From the NCBI GenBank assembly GCA_002189105.1, contig NIOB01000008.1:124001-188000 (forward strand): a stretch of 64,000 bases of DNA. Reading direction: 5' to 3'. Shown piece after piece: positions 17,943 to 27,514 of this stretch (the stretch's first letter is position 1; each line of letters begins with the position of its first letter). Source of the stretch: Saccharibacillus soli (GTDB lineage Bacteria > Bacillota > Bacilli > Paenibacillales > Paenibacillaceae). Below the pieces are notes generated by a model, which was given only the letters and a program-made list of their open reading frames with translations, was not told where the DNA came from and searched no databases. Position numbers and translations under genes: made by a program.

Positions 17943-20369
17943 TCATCCTTCCATCAACACAAGTTCCCGATTCAGGCTATGAGGTACATCCTCCTGAAAA
18001 GTAAGCGTTTGTACGCTTCCTTCCACAATATGATCGAATTTGTCGTCAGAGACCATTTTTCGATTCGTCTTAATCTTAATCGTAGCCGAATTTGGTGTGG
18101 AACGGAAGACTATTTTATTTCCATGGATCGAAGCGACTTCAGCGGTCGAGTACAGAATCCTGCCCAGTCCATCCGGAAGTTCGACGCCAATCGGCAGCAT
18201 CAGACCTTCACGGGCGCCCAATACAATGCTTCGCCCCTCGAATAGAACCTCGCCTGAATCGTAAATCCGGAACTCTTTTTCATACCCGTCCAGATTCAAA
18301 ATGTGGATGAATCGCTCGCCCTTCTTGGGACTGCACGTCGAAGTCATCCATATTCCATGGTCTTCAAAGTCATGTTGAAGTCCAGCCGAAGCGCCCAGAT
18401 GCTCCAGAATGGAGCGGAACCATTCAATATCGCAGCGATACGTCATCGCAAGTACGACCGCACAACCGGAACCAACCTTGGCCTCGAACCCGCACACCTC
18501 TTCCCTTCCATAAGGCCGAAATAAGGCTTCTCCCCGAGACAAGCGAAGAAGCTGCGCACGCGAAGCGCGAACCTCCGATCGTGGAGCTGCCCATCCTTCC
18601 GCCACAACCGACAGAAATGGATAGTCTGCCTCCGTCAATTCGCCCAAGTGTGCCGCGCCCAGTGCATCGGCAAGCAGCGTACAATCCCGGCCTTCCATAT
18701 CGAACATCGGCACCTCGCCGTACAGCAGCAGAGAACCGCCTTCGAGCATGTACTCGACCAACTTGGCCTGGACATGTGCATGCAGATATTTGGCGCAGGG
18801 CAGAACAAGCACGGGCACACTCTCGGGGTTCAGCGGCCGATTCTGAATATCTGTCGCCCCAAAACGGTATCCGGCAAGCAGCATGGCTCGGGCCACAATC
18901 TCCCATGCCCCATGCGAACGTGCACTTTCCAGATTGCGATGCAGATTCGCCATGAGGGCACTGCCCGGATACCGATATTCCGTCATGTAATAATCCGGAA
19001 CAAAAGCGAACGAAACCGGATCGCGTTCCTCGTTCATCTCCGCCACCTTGTCTTCAAAGACGCGCATGGCCTGGATTCCCTGTGCCATTCGGGGGAACGT
19101 ATAATTAAGCTTACCTTCCGGGCTGATAGGCGCCGCAAATCCGTGGCGTTCCCCCGTCAGGGCGATGCGGTCATTGCCATCTCCGCGCACATCGTCCAGC
19201 CGATAATTGCGACCGCCCGCCATCAGATAATAATTCAGCATGCGATTGCCCTGCGCGATGCACAGACGCGTCTTGAGATCGGCGGCAGACACGTCCGTTC
19301 TTCCGCTGAACGTTTCGCCGAAATTGCCGTCGCCGCAGTTAAATTCCACCGAAGTGAGCGGCTGATCTTCCGCCTGAACCGCGTCCATGAAGGCGTTAAT
19401 CAGATAGAGATCCTGGAAGCTGTTCATATCCAGATCCCCGAAATAAATATCGGAACCGGCCACGTAACCCGGCTCGCTGTTGTAAGTCTCCATCAATTGG
19501 CTGATGCCAATCGGGAACGTAAAGCCGCGTCCTGCACCCGTACCGTGAATATTGACCACAAAGGGGACGCCGCTCACCCCGTTTTCTTCCGCAAAATCAC
19601 GCAGTGTCCGCACATAGCGAGCGAAGCGCCCCCGCATGTAATACCCGAGGTCACGATGCAGGGCAATGGACCAGCTCTCCTCAGGAGAGCGAACGTGAAC
19701 GCGCCATTCGGGAGAGGCAGCAGATGCGAACGGGTATCTGGACTGTACGCCTGCCTCCCCATAGACGCCAACAAGCCAGTCTGCGAAATCTTCCAGCATG
19801 CCATCGGTCAGATCGGGTGAATTGGATACCCAGGATAACATGCCAATTTCATTATCCAATTGAACCGCAATGATCTTCCCTCCGTTCGTCAGCAGCCGCG
19901 GCTTGATGATCTCCATGACGCGGCGGTACCAGATTCGGGTCTCGCGCAAGAAATCCGGCGCCAAATAATCCAGAGTGGGCGTCGTCGCCGCGCGTTCGTC
20001 CCAACCGACGGGAATCAAATGGGGATGCTTCTCGTAGATCCAATAAGGAATCCCTTCGTTTTTCATTTCTGCCATGATGAAGGGGCCTGGCCGGACAAAA
20101 AAGTACAATCCGTGCTCCGCACAAAGATCAATAAACGCGCCCAAATCCAGCTCTGCACGAGTTGATCCATCCAGATCCACCTGACCTTCGACCGGTTCAT
20201 GACACAGCCAAGGGACATAGCTGCCTACTGCGTTACAGCCCGCCTGCTTTAATTTGATGATGCGATCTTCCCAGTCTTCCCGTGCCAGCCGGTAATAATG
20301 GATCTCACCGCACATCAATAACATGGGTTTGCCGTCGATACGAATTTGTTTGCTTTTGATTTCAATCAT
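17943..20369 (-). CDS. GH35-like beta-galactosidase (clan GH-A)
   Basis: An 808-residue cytoplasmic glycosidase without a signal peptide. The N-terminus has the GH35 pattern: MCGEIHYYRLAREDWEDRI, AGCNAVGSYVPWLCHEP and FFVRPGPFIMAEMKNEGIP. The acid/base is probably Glu174 (AVQLDNEIGM) and the nucleophile Glu342 (TSVEFNCGDG). The 168-residue gap between them is wider than in classical GH35 and nearer to that of GH42, so the exact family should be treated as tentative. A C-terminal region (LVLPCAKYLHAHVQ ... GGSLLLYGEVP) looks like a glutamine-amidotransferase-type domain, as in GH42/GH35 relatives. Expected action is removal of terminal beta-linked galactose (or a related sugar) from oligosaccharides imported by the surrounding transporters. 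GAAGGAGAAACGGTC precedes the ATG. Confidence 0.82.
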   Translation of the reverse strand: MIEIKSKQIRIDGKPMLLMCGEIHYYRLAREDWEDRIIKLKQAGCNAVGSYVPWLCHEPVEGQVDLDGSTRAELDLGAFIDLCAEHGLYFFVRPGPFIMAEMKNEGIPYWIYEKHPHLIPVGWDERAATTPTLDYLAPDFLRETRIWYRRVMEIIKPRLLTNGGKIIAVQLDNEIGMLSWVSNSPDLTDGMLEDFADWLVGVYGEAGVQSRYPFASAASPEWRVHVRSPEESWSIALHRDLGYYMRGRFARYVRTLRDFAEENGVSGVPFVVNIHGTGAGRGFTFPIGISQLMETYNSEPGYVAGSDIYFGDLDMNSFQDLYLINAFMDAVQAEDQPLTSVEFNCGDGNFGETFSGRTDVSAADLKTRLCIAQGNRMLNYYLMAGGRNYRLDDVRGDGNDRIALTGERHGFAAPISPEGKLNYTFPRMAQGIQAMRVFEDKVAEMNEERDPVSFAFVPDYYMTEYRYPGSALMANLHRNLESARSHGAWEIVARAMLLAGYRFGATDIQNRPLNPESVPVLVLPCAKYLHAHVQAKLVEYMLEGGSLLLYGEVPMFDMEGRDCTLLADALGAAHLGELTEADYPFLSVVAEGWAAPRSEVRASRAQLLRLSRGEALFRPYGREEVCGFEAKVGSGCAVVLAMTYRCDIEWFRSILEHLGASAGLQHDFEDHGIWMTSTCSPKKGERFIHILNLDGYEKEFRIYDSGEVLFEGRSIVLGAREGLMLPIGVELPDGLGRILYSTAEVASIHGNKIVFRSTPNSATIKIKTNRKMVSDDKFDHIVEGSVQTLTFQEDVPHSLNRELVLMEG

Positions 20370-20419
20370 GACCGTTTCTCCTTCTTCGTCTGTTGATTGT
20401 CGGCTGTTGGATGAAGCGT

Positions 20420-21364
20420 CTATTCCCCTGCGATTCCCGAACGATCCATACTTTCAACGAACCATCGCTGCGCTACGAAATAGATGACCAGCAGCGGCAA
20501 AATCGTCAGCAGCGTACCCGCAAGTTCGATTCCTTCATTGATGTTGGTTCCTCCGGAGGCCGACGAGGCGGAAGCAAACATCGCTTGATAAGTTGCTGTG
20601 AACTTTTGGAGCTGAAGTGGGAGTGTAGTCAGGCTTTCGCCAAAATAAATGGAAGCTAGATACGTCTCGTTCCAATACCAGACCAGCGAAAACAAAAAGG
20701 ACACGATAAAAGCAGAGGCCGCCATCGGAATGGCAATGCGGAAAAAGATCGTCGGATGCCCAGCTCCGTCCAACTGCGCGGCTTCTTCGAGCGCATCGGG
20801 CATCTGCCGAAATGTCTGATAGAAGATGAGAATAAAAATCGCTGCATTGATTCCCTGTCCAAAAAAGGCCGGATAGATATACGCTGCAAGCGTGTCCAGA
20901 ATCCCCAGCTCATTAAATAAAATATAGCGTGGAATGACGGTAACTTGCGGCGGTATCAGAAACGTAAACAGCACCAACAGCAGCAGGATATTCCGGCCGC
21001 GAAAACGAAAGCGGGCAAAGCCAAAGCCGATCACAGCAGCCATGAAGGTCTGGATGATGGAAGGCAGCAGCGTAACCAATGCCGTCTGCATCAAGACCGG
21101 AAAATAATCCAGCACTTCCAGCGCACGGCGATAATTATCAAGGTAGAAGTGGCTCGGAATCCAATTTACAGCGGAATCCAGCAGATCATCCAGACTCTTA
21201 AAACTGGTCGAGATCATAAAGAGCAGAGGATACAAAAAAACAAAGCCAATGCCAATCAACAACACATAAGCCGCCGTTTGTCCGATCAGGCCTTGCCGGT
21301 CGCTGCCGCCCAGCAAAAAACGCTTGGCTTTGCTTCGATCATACGCCTTGACGTTCATATTCAT
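20420..21364 (-). CDS. Carbohydrate ABC transporter permease (MalG/AraQ type)
   Basis: A 314-residue permease with six predicted membrane segments. It has the ATPase-contacting EAA loop EEAAQLDGAGHPTIFFRIAIP. The N-terminus GQTAAYVLLIGIGFVFLYPLLFMISTSFKS is that of the MalG-like subunit. It pairs with the MalF-like subunit encoded just upstream (22-base gap) to form one import channel. No ATPase gene is present in the operon; in related Firmicutes such channels are energised by a shared MsmX-type ATPase. The start is either this ATG or the next one, two codons on; AAGGAG precedes both. Confidence 0.92.
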   Translation of the reverse strand: MNMNVKAYDRSKAKRFLLGGSDRQGLIGQTAAYVLLIGIGFVFLYPLLFMISTSFKSLDDLLDSAVNWIPSHFYLDNYRRALEVLDYFPVLMQTALVTLLPSIIQTFMAAVIGFGFARFRFRGRNILLLLVLFTFLIPPQVTVIPRYILFNELGILDTLAAYIYPAFFGQGINAAIFILIFYQTFRQMPDALEEAAQLDGAGHPTIFFRIAIPMAASAFIVSFLFSLVWYWNETYLASIYFGESLTTLPLQLQKFTATYQAMFASASSASGGTNINEGIELAGTLLTILPLLVIYFVAQRWFVESMDRSGIAGE

Positions 21365-21386
21365 TCGTCTCCTTCACACGCGCGTT

Positions 21387-22256
21387 TTATTTCTTTTTTG
21401 CCCGGAAATAAGCCGTCAAGCCCGTCAATGCTGCCAGCAGCGCCGCGATGGCAACAAAGTAGACCCAAGACAGCGCAGACGCGTAACCAAAGCCGGTCTC
21501 GGCCTTGAACATTTGCGTTTTGATCTGTTCGATAATCGGGTTAAGCGACGAGATCGAATACATGACAGTGGTATATACGATATTAATCACGATCATCGGA
21601 GCCATGCCGGGGAGCGTCACTTTCCAGAACATCTCCCACCCGGAAGCGCCGTCGATTCGGGCTGCTTCATAGATCAGCTTGTCCGATTTTTGCAAAGCGG
21701 CGATAAAGATCAGAATCTGCACGCCCGAGAACCAGAAGAGTACGATCATGTTGTCCATGATGAACAAAAATAAATCCGTCACCAACAGCCCCCGGTAATC
21801 CTCCGCCAGACGATAAAACAAATTTTGCTCAATCGCCGGAATGGAAGTTACCTTTTGCTCGATCAGTTTCGCCAACACCGGCCCGCTGCTGATAATGACA
21901 GGCAGAAAGAAGATCGTCCGAAACCATCCACGGAAACGAATGGGGCGGTTCAGCAGCAGCGCGATCATTAAGGCGAAGATCACGATCAGAGGAACTGACA
22001 CCGCCGTCTGGAGAAAATAGCTGCCCAGCTGTCGAACAAACGTCACGTCACTCACCAAAGCTCGCTGATAATTCGCCAGTCCCGCATACACTGTATCAAT
22101 GCCTTGAGACGTAATCCTGACCTGGAAGAAGCTCAGATACAACGAATAGAAAACAGGGTAAGCCGTAAATACGGCGAAGCCGATCAGCCAGGGTAACACA
22201 AACAAATACCCGATGCGTCCTTTGCGATGGAAAAAACTCTGGATTGCCCGCGCCAC
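21387..22256 (-). CDS. Carbohydrate ABC transporter permease (MalF/UgpA type)
   Basis: A 289-residue permease. GRIGYLFVLPWLIGFAVFTAYPVFYSLYLSFF is the typical first membrane segment of the MalF-like subunit, and YEAARIDGASGWEMFWKVTLPGMAP is the EAA loop. The GTG start follows GGGGGAGTAGCGGC, which overlaps the stop of the DUF5696-like gene (gap of four bases), so the two are translationally linked. It forms a heterodimer with the permease at 20420-21364. Which of the operon's two binding proteins delivers substrate to this pair cannot be told from sequence. Confidence 0.92.
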   Translation of the reverse strand: MARAIQSFFHRKGRIGYLFVLPWLIGFAVFTAYPVFYSLYLSFFQVRITSQGIDTVYAGLANYQRALVSDVTFVRQLGSYFLQTAVSVPLIVIFALMIALLLNRPIRFRGWFRTIFFLPVIISSGPVLAKLIEQKVTSIPAIEQNLFYRLAEDYRGLLVTDLFLFIMDNMIVLFWFSGVQILIFIAALQKSDKLIYEAARIDGASGWEMFWKVTLPGMAPMIVINIVYTTVMYSISSLNPIIEQIKTQMFKAETGFGYASALSWVYFVAIAALLAALTGLTAYFRAKKK

Positions 22257-22260
22257 GCCG

Positions 22261-24564
22261 CTACTCCCCCTTTAACATCGTAAAGTCTTCCGGCCCGACG
22301 GACACTCCGCCGCGCGCAAAAGGACTTCCGGTATAATTGATGACAAACGCAACGCCGTTGGAATACGAAACTTTGACCACGCCCGGAATCAGCACTTCCC
22401 GATTTTCTATCGTCGCGTTTTTGACGGCGGCCAAACTTTGCTCCATGGTCTGATAATGTTTGACTATCTCGCCTTTCCATGTATCGAACTCGGACGTATA
22501 CACATCCCGCGAATCCGTATCGGCTAAGGCGAATGAAGATTTTTCTGTCAGATAAAAGGAAGGAAAGATCCCGTAGTCAATGAGCTTCAAGCGTTCACTC
22601 TGCGGATCGGGCGAAAAATTCACAAATGGCGAATACAAATCCATATATCCCTTCAGCACGATCGGCAAAAAAGGAACAGTGTCCGACGCATACAGATAGC
22701 CTGAAGAGGACATGGGCGCATCCAGATATTTGCCTGCGGCCCCCCAGGCATAAGCGTTCGGGCGATACAACGCGACCCGCTGGGATTGTTGTCCGCCGAG
22801 CAGCGCAGCCGTATCGAGGAAGGTCTGCTGATTGTCGCTTCGTGAAGCCGCAGCTCCTTCGCCAAAGGTGGAGAACGAGAGATCTGCCGAATCAAGCGCC
22901 ACCTTGGTCATTCCGTAAGCTGCATAATCAGACGCCTGCTTACGTGCAAGTTCCAATCCCTGAAGCGGCGCGATGAAGGAATACGTCAATTCACCCTGAG
23001 TCTCCTGAATACTGCGAGAATTGATTTGTTTGGCAAATTCGGTTCCACCGAACCATCCTCCTGATCCCTCAAGCGCTTTAACGTAATCCGTATGGAAAAA
23101 GACGTCGATGCCGCGCTGCTCCAGCTCTTTTACGGCATCTTGCAGCTCTTGTTGACTGCCAAGTTTGCGTTCCAGCGGAAACTTCTGGACTTGCGAGCCG
23201 TGCAGCCCTTTGTCATACCAGCCTTTGTAGACCATAAAGGGCTTCTTCACCCCGCTTGCCTCCAATTCGTCGGCGAATTGGGCAAGCGCGTCTACCGGGG
23301 TCATGGCAATTGCGCGGTCACGGATCAGCCCTTCTTTTTTCTCGGCCGCCAGAAACTCCGCGCGCAGAAGGGCGGGTTCGGCATCCTCAGGCTGACGAAC
23401 CAGCTTACCGGCCTTCTCCAGACTTGTCCGATAAGCCCGAGCAAGCCCTACATAATCGGCTTGATCGCCTTCGAGAATCCGATAATGCAGCGCCACATCG
23501 AAGTTATTGGCCTGCTCTTGATACGCCTCAATCGCTTTTTCCTTCTCCTCGCTGCGGCTGGTCGGCTGCTTATAGGCATAACGGTAAATGAATTTGGCCG
23601 AGATCCAGTTAAAATCAGTCGAAAGCCCGGCTTTGTAAGCCATAATCTGGCTGTAAGGATCACCGCTCTCGATCATCGTCAGCATCGCATTTTGTTTGAC
23701 CCCATGCACCATGCCAAACACCGGCATTGAAGCTGGATATTCCGGATTGACGTCTTCGGCATAGGAAGCAGACTCGAAGCCTCTGTCCCTGCCATACACG
23801 GAAGCGAGATAAGGCGAATCCATCTTGGCTGGATGATCGTAGCGAATCAACGCTCCGGCTCCATCAGGAATCAACATATAGCCAGGAATCTGCTTCTGAT
23901 ACACTGCTCCCAGAAAAGGATAAGCTTGCAGCGATACCATCCGGGTGCGTTTGGATTCCTTGATGGAATCCGCCGGAATCCGCAGCATAAAGCCGTCTTC
24001 TGTTAACTCTGCCGTCAAGGTCAGCTTGATGCGAGCTTCGGCAAAATCCACATCGGCCTCAAATCCATTTTCGCGCTCGCGCAGCTCAACGGTCGAATCA
24101 TTAGTCGTCAGGCTCTCCCGCATGGGCTTGCCCTGGCGATTCAGATATTCGATGGTCAGCGCCGATTCCACAAAATCTTTCCAGCTCTGATTCAAGCGGT
24201 AGCGTTCCATATGATCCACCGTTGAACTCCAGATATAGCCGGTATGCTTGTTCTTGATCTTGATGCCCAGCGTCTTGGGCTGAACGTATAATTCCAATTT
24301 GTCATTCGCAGCGACACGCTTCATGCCTTCCAGGGAAGGATTGGCGGACGCAGCCTGGGCAGCTTCCTGCTCAGGCTGCGTATACCGATTGGAGACATAT
24401 CGGCGATCCCCGGCAGGCGGCGCATGATTGCCTTGATCGGGAGAGAGTGCCGTAACGGTGGGTTGACCCGGGACATCGGCAGACAGAACTTCGATCACAG
24501 GCTGCACAGCAAACGCCAGAGTCAGCGCCAGAATGAGCAGTCCTGCCCCCATTTTTTTATGCAC
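22261..24564 (-). CDS. DUF5696-like secreted protein, candidate glycoside hydrolase
   Basis: A 767-residue exported protein with an N-terminal hydrophobic signal (MGAGLLILALTLAFAVQPVIE). After a low-complexity linker a beta-rich domain follows (LELYVQPKTLGIKIKNKHTGYIW through GYMLIPDGAGALIRYD), and then a region of about 350 residues with strand-helix alternation (KKPFMVYKGWYDKGLHG, DVFFHTDYVKA, KVALDSADLSF, ending in the segment VVKVSYSNGVAFVINYTG). A beta-sandwich followed by a TIM barrel is the plan of GH31/GH36/GH101-type enzymes; Asp493, Asp558 and Asp561 are possible catalytic acids. I recognise the family as DUF5696 from Paenibacillus sugar loci; it has no demonstrated activity that I know of. 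The start is a GTG behind GGGAGGTGACGATTC and overlaps the NHL/Yip1 gene by eight bases. Confidence 0.75.
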   Translation of the reverse strand: MHKKMGAGLLILALTLAFAVQPVIEVLSADVPGQPTVTALSPDQGNHAPPAGDRRYVSNRYTQPEQEAAQAASANPSLEGMKRVAANDKLELYVQPKTLGIKIKNKHTGYIWSSTVDHMERYRLNQSWKDFVESALTIEYLNRQGKPMRESLTTNDSTVELRERENGFEADVDFAEARIKLTLTAELTEDGFMLRIPADSIKESKRTRMVSLQAYPFLGAVYQKQIPGYMLIPDGAGALIRYDHPAKMDSPYLASVYGRDRGFESASYAEDVNPEYPASMPVFGMVHGVKQNAMLTMIESGDPYSQIMAYKAGLSTDFNWISAKFIYRYAYKQPTSRSEEKEKAIEAYQEQANNFDVALHYRILEGDQADYVGLARAYRTSLEKAGKLVRQPEDAEPALLRAEFLAAEKKEGLIRDRAIAMTPVDALAQFADELEASGVKKPFMVYKGWYDKGLHGSQVQKFPLERKLGSQQELQDAVKELEQRGIDVFFHTDYVKALEGSGGWFGGTEFAKQINSRSIQETQGELTYSFIAPLQGLELARKQASDYAAYGMTKVALDSADLSFSTFGEGAAASRSDNQQTFLDTAALLGGQQSQRVALYRPNAYAWGAAGKYLDAPMSSSGYLYASDTVPFLPIVLKGYMDLYSPFVNFSPDPQSERLKLIDYGIFPSFYLTEKSSFALADTDSRDVYTSEFDTWKGEIVKHYQTMEQSLAAVKNATIENREVLIPGVVKVSYSNGVAFVINYTGSPFARGGVSVGPEDFTMLKGE

Positions 24565-26569
24565 GAATCGTCACCTCCCGAATTAAGGAATAAGCAAACT
24601 CGTAGATCTGATTTAATAGAATGTAGGAAATGATAAGCAGCGTCACGGTAACGACACTGGAGAAGAAGGTGAGCAGCAAGTTTTTCACCGTTTCCCTGAT
24701 CGTAAAATCATGGATCTCCTTGATCGAGACAAACAGATTAATCAGACACCACATGGCCACAATCTGAAGGGCCAATTCATAAACAAAGGATTCATTAAGC
24801 GTCAGCACCTGGGATAGCAGTGTGATCGGAACAATCAACAGTACATAAGGGGTCAGCGCGTAGGCCGTGACCATATAGACCTGGGCGAACCGCCCTTCAC
24901 CGTCCGTGATGGTACTGACCAGATAATTCAGCCCCACAAACAAGGCACATACCGAAAGGAACAGCGTCACAATCAGGAAGAAGCTGAAGCGCTCAAGAAG
25001 TCCCGGCGAAAAAAGGAAACCCGATGCACCCGCCCAAAACAAAAAGCCCAAGAACGTGAGTCCATACAAGACGGATGCGACAAGCACCGAGCCTTTTTTG
25101 CCCATCTTGATGTCGTATAACACGTCCAGCGGATGTCTGAGCATCTTGAACGCCAGCAGCCATTCCTCGACGAAGCGGATCTGCCGCATACGTTCACTTG
25201 CTTGGCGAATTCCCGCAAAAAGGTCATAGCGGCGATCCAGCCACTTGGCGATTTTCCACAATGCAAACAGCAGCAGCACACTCATCATCAGCAGAGCTGC
25301 ATGACGCTGAATCCAATCGTAGCGAATCTCCCAGAACGCCTCCGAATATCCCTTCTTATCCTGCGCCAGCTCAAAGGAACGCAGAGAATCTTCGTAAGCC
25401 AGCTGCTTGAAATAAGCCTCACCCATCGCCGTATGTGCAAGGGCAAAGGACGAATTGAGCTGTAGGACATCTCTCCAATAAGGTTCGCTCTCCACATACA
25501 ACCCTTCTTCGTACGCACGCAATCCACGATGAACCAGCTCCGCAAACCCGGTGGCTTCAAAGACATGAATGATTCCCTGGGCACGATCCGCCGCATAGAT
25601 CCGCCCTTTCGAGTCCACGGCGATCGCGGAAGGTTCCTTCAAGATGCCCAGCCGCTGGGAATCGGACGCCGAACTGCCGAACATAAACAGCAAATTGCCT
25701 GTACTGTCGTATTCGTAGATCTTGCCCTGAGCACCCAGCACATAGAAATTGCCCTGCTTGCCTGCATGAATATCAATCGCCTGTTCCGGTTCATACATGC
25801 CACCGGACAGAATATTTTTACCAGCTACGTTCAACTTTTTGACCGCTTGACTCTTCAATCCTCGGGTCACGGTATAGACCGTTCCCCGCTCGTCCAGCGC
25901 AATATTGCTTGGAGCAATCGGGACGTTTATGAACCCGCTGCGTCCTCCAGCTTTTTCCGCTGCCCCGCGAAGGGACTGCAAGAACGAGACCGGAGCCGTA
26001 TTGGCGCCAAAATACCCCGAAAATTCACCCTCGTCGTTCAACTGGATGACGCCGTTTGCGGCACCTTCGCCAATCACGTACAGATTCCCACGAACATCAA
26101 CGGCAAGCTTGGACGGCTGAAAAATCTGATTGCGCCCAAACAGCGGGGAATCGGGACGCTCGAACGTCTTCATCCATTGACCTTCTGGAGAAAAGACCAG
26201 AATTCGGCCGGAATCCGCCACGTAAATTCGACCCTTCTGGTCTACGGTTACGCCAGTTGGCTGCTGGAGCTTCCCCTCCCCGATCGCTCGTTCAAATGCA
26301 CCGTCGGCACCCAACACGACAATCCGTTTGACAGCCGAATCCGCGATATAGACCCGGTCTTGTTCGTCGATAAAGAGATCTTCGGGCTTCTCGATGCGGT
26401 CATTCGATAATCCTTCGACCGCTTCGTAAGCCGTTTGCGTTTCAATCGGTTCGCCGTCAACGGACATGGCATACGTCTTGTACGCTTCGCTTGCCTCACT
26501 TCGTGAGGGAACAAGCGCGATCAGTATGGCAGCACTCAGCAGCATGAGTCGTTGTATCTTTTTTTTCAT
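24557..26569 (-). CDS. NHL-propeller / TPR / Yip1 membrane protein
   Basis: A 670-residue membrane protein. A signal sequence (KKIQRLMLLSAAILIALVP) precedes a string of NHL-type repeats over about residues 50-340 (KPEDLFIDEQDRVYIADS, QPTGVTVDQKGRIYVADSG, QPSKLAVDVRGNLYVIG, APSNIALDERGTVYTV, EPSAIAVDSKGRIYAAD), enough for a beta-propeller. A TPR-like helical segment (EEGLYVESEPYWRDVLQLN ... ALAHTAMGEAYFKQLAYEDSLRSF) follows, then a membrane segment from about 424, and a C-terminal Yip1-like bundle of about five membrane helices. The propeller would lie outside the cell. Function is unknown; the constant company of ABC permeases and the DUF5696 gene suggests an accessory to oligosaccharide capture or sensing (inference). 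The ATG chosen follows GGGAGCGGGATATGAA. Confidence 0.8.
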   Translation of the reverse strand: MKKKIQRLMLLSAAILIALVPSRSEASEAYKTYAMSVDGEPIETQTAYEAVEGLSNDRIEKPEDLFIDEQDRVYIADSAVKRIVVLGADGAFERAIGEGKLQQPTGVTVDQKGRIYVADSGRILVFSPEGQWMKTFERPDSPLFGRNQIFQPSKLAVDVRGNLYVIGEGAANGVIQLNDEGEFSGYFGANTAPVSFLQSLRGAAEKAGGRSGFINVPIAPSNIALDERGTVYTVTRGLKSQAVKKLNVAGKNILSGGMYEPEQAIDIHAGKQGNFYVLGAQGKIYEYDSTGNLLFMFGSSASDSQRLGILKEPSAIAVDSKGRIYAADRAQGIIHVFEATGFAELVHRGLRAYEEGLYVESEPYWRDVLQLNSSFALAHTAMGEAYFKQLAYEDSLRSFELAQDKKGYSEAFWEIRYDWIQRHAALLMMSVLLLFALWKIAKWLDRRYDLFAGIRQASERMRQIRFVEEWLLAFKMLRHPLDVLYDIKMGKKGSVLVASVLYGLTFLGFLFWAGASGFLFSPGLLERFSFFLIVTLFLSVCALFVGLNYLVSTITDGEGRFAQVYMVTAYALTPYVLLIVPITLLSQVLTLNESFVYELALQIVAMWCLINLFVSIKEIHDFTIRETVKNLLLTFFSSVVTVTLLIISYILLNQIYEFAYSLIREVTIRA

Positions 26570-26589
26570 TTCATATCCCGCTCCCAAAG

Positions 26590-27465
26590 TTACTTGATCC
26601 CGGTGTGCGCCATCGTATTCATGACCTGCTTCTGCATAAAGATGAAGATGACCAGATTGGGCACGAACATAATCAGTGATGCCGCCGCCGATAACCCCTG
26701 TCCCGCTACCGTATTGCCGCTGACCGAAGTGAGCGTGCTCATATAAAAGGCAAAGGTCTTGGAGCTTTCGCTGTTCACATACAGATCTGAAGTCTCAACG
26801 TTATTCCAGACCAATTGGAAGGACAGAATCGCAATGGTCGCAATCGCCGGTTTGACCATCGGCATCACGATGCGCCAATAGATCTGATAATCGTTCGCTC
26901 CGTCGATCGTTGCCGCTTCAATGAGTGCCTGCGGGATCTGGTCGATGAACTGCTTGACCAGGAACAAGCCAATCGGCATGGCCAGCAGTGGGAAGATATG
27001 CACCCAGAATGTATCAATCAGCCCGATTTTCTCGATGATAAAATAACGCGGAATCGCCACGGCTGCCGGAACAAACATCAGCGCAAGCGTGTTGATCTCA
27101 AACAGCGTGGACTTCAGGCGGAAATTTTTCTTCGACAATACGTAAGCTGCCATTGTGCTCATCAGTACGGTCAACACCACAACCACCAGCGTGACCACGA
27201 TGCTGTTGAACAAATAGCGTGACATCGGCGTTCCACCCGCATTGGACTGGGCGAACAACCCTTCAAAATTTTGCATCGTTGGCTTCTGCACAAAAAAACG
27301 GGGCGGGTAGGCAAACAGCTCGTCGATGGGCTTAAACGCATGATTAAAAATGAACAAGATCGGCAGCCCCATAAACAGGGCAACCGGAATCAAAATGGCA
27401 TAGAACTTGAGTTGACTAGGATGGAACTTCTTGGGATCAATCTTCGTTCCTTGAAACGAGGCCAT
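26590..27465 (-). CDS. Carbohydrate ABC transporter permease (MalG type)
   Basis: A 291-residue permease. Membrane segments start with [38 protein letters not shown], a MalG-type N-terminus, and [26 protein letters not shown] is the EAA loop. The frame is open 34 codons upstream, but the ATG after GAGGAGGATGTGT is the evident start. It is the second member of the operon's other permease pair, 49 bases after the MalF-type gene. This pair lies directly behind the two binding-protein genes and is therefore the more likely partner of at least one of them. Confidence 0.92.
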   Translation of the reverse strand: MASFQGTKIDPKKFHPSQLKFYAILIPVALFMGLPILFIFNHAFKPIDELFAYPPRFFVQKPTMQNFEGLFAQSNAGGTPMSRYLFNSIVVTLVVVVLTVLMSTMAAYVLSKKNFRLKSTLFEINTLALMFVPAAVAIPRYFIIEKIGLIDTFWVHIFPLLAMPIGLFLVKQFIDQIPQALIEAATIDGANDYQIYWRIVMPMVKPAIATIAILSFQLVWNNVETSDLYVNSESSKTFAFYMSTLTSVSGNTVAGQGLSAAASLIMFVPNLVIFIFMQKQVMNTMAHTGIK

Positions 27466-27514
27466 ACACATCCTCCTCATCTGACAGAATCGTCCGCTGT
27501 TTACAGACGGGCAA

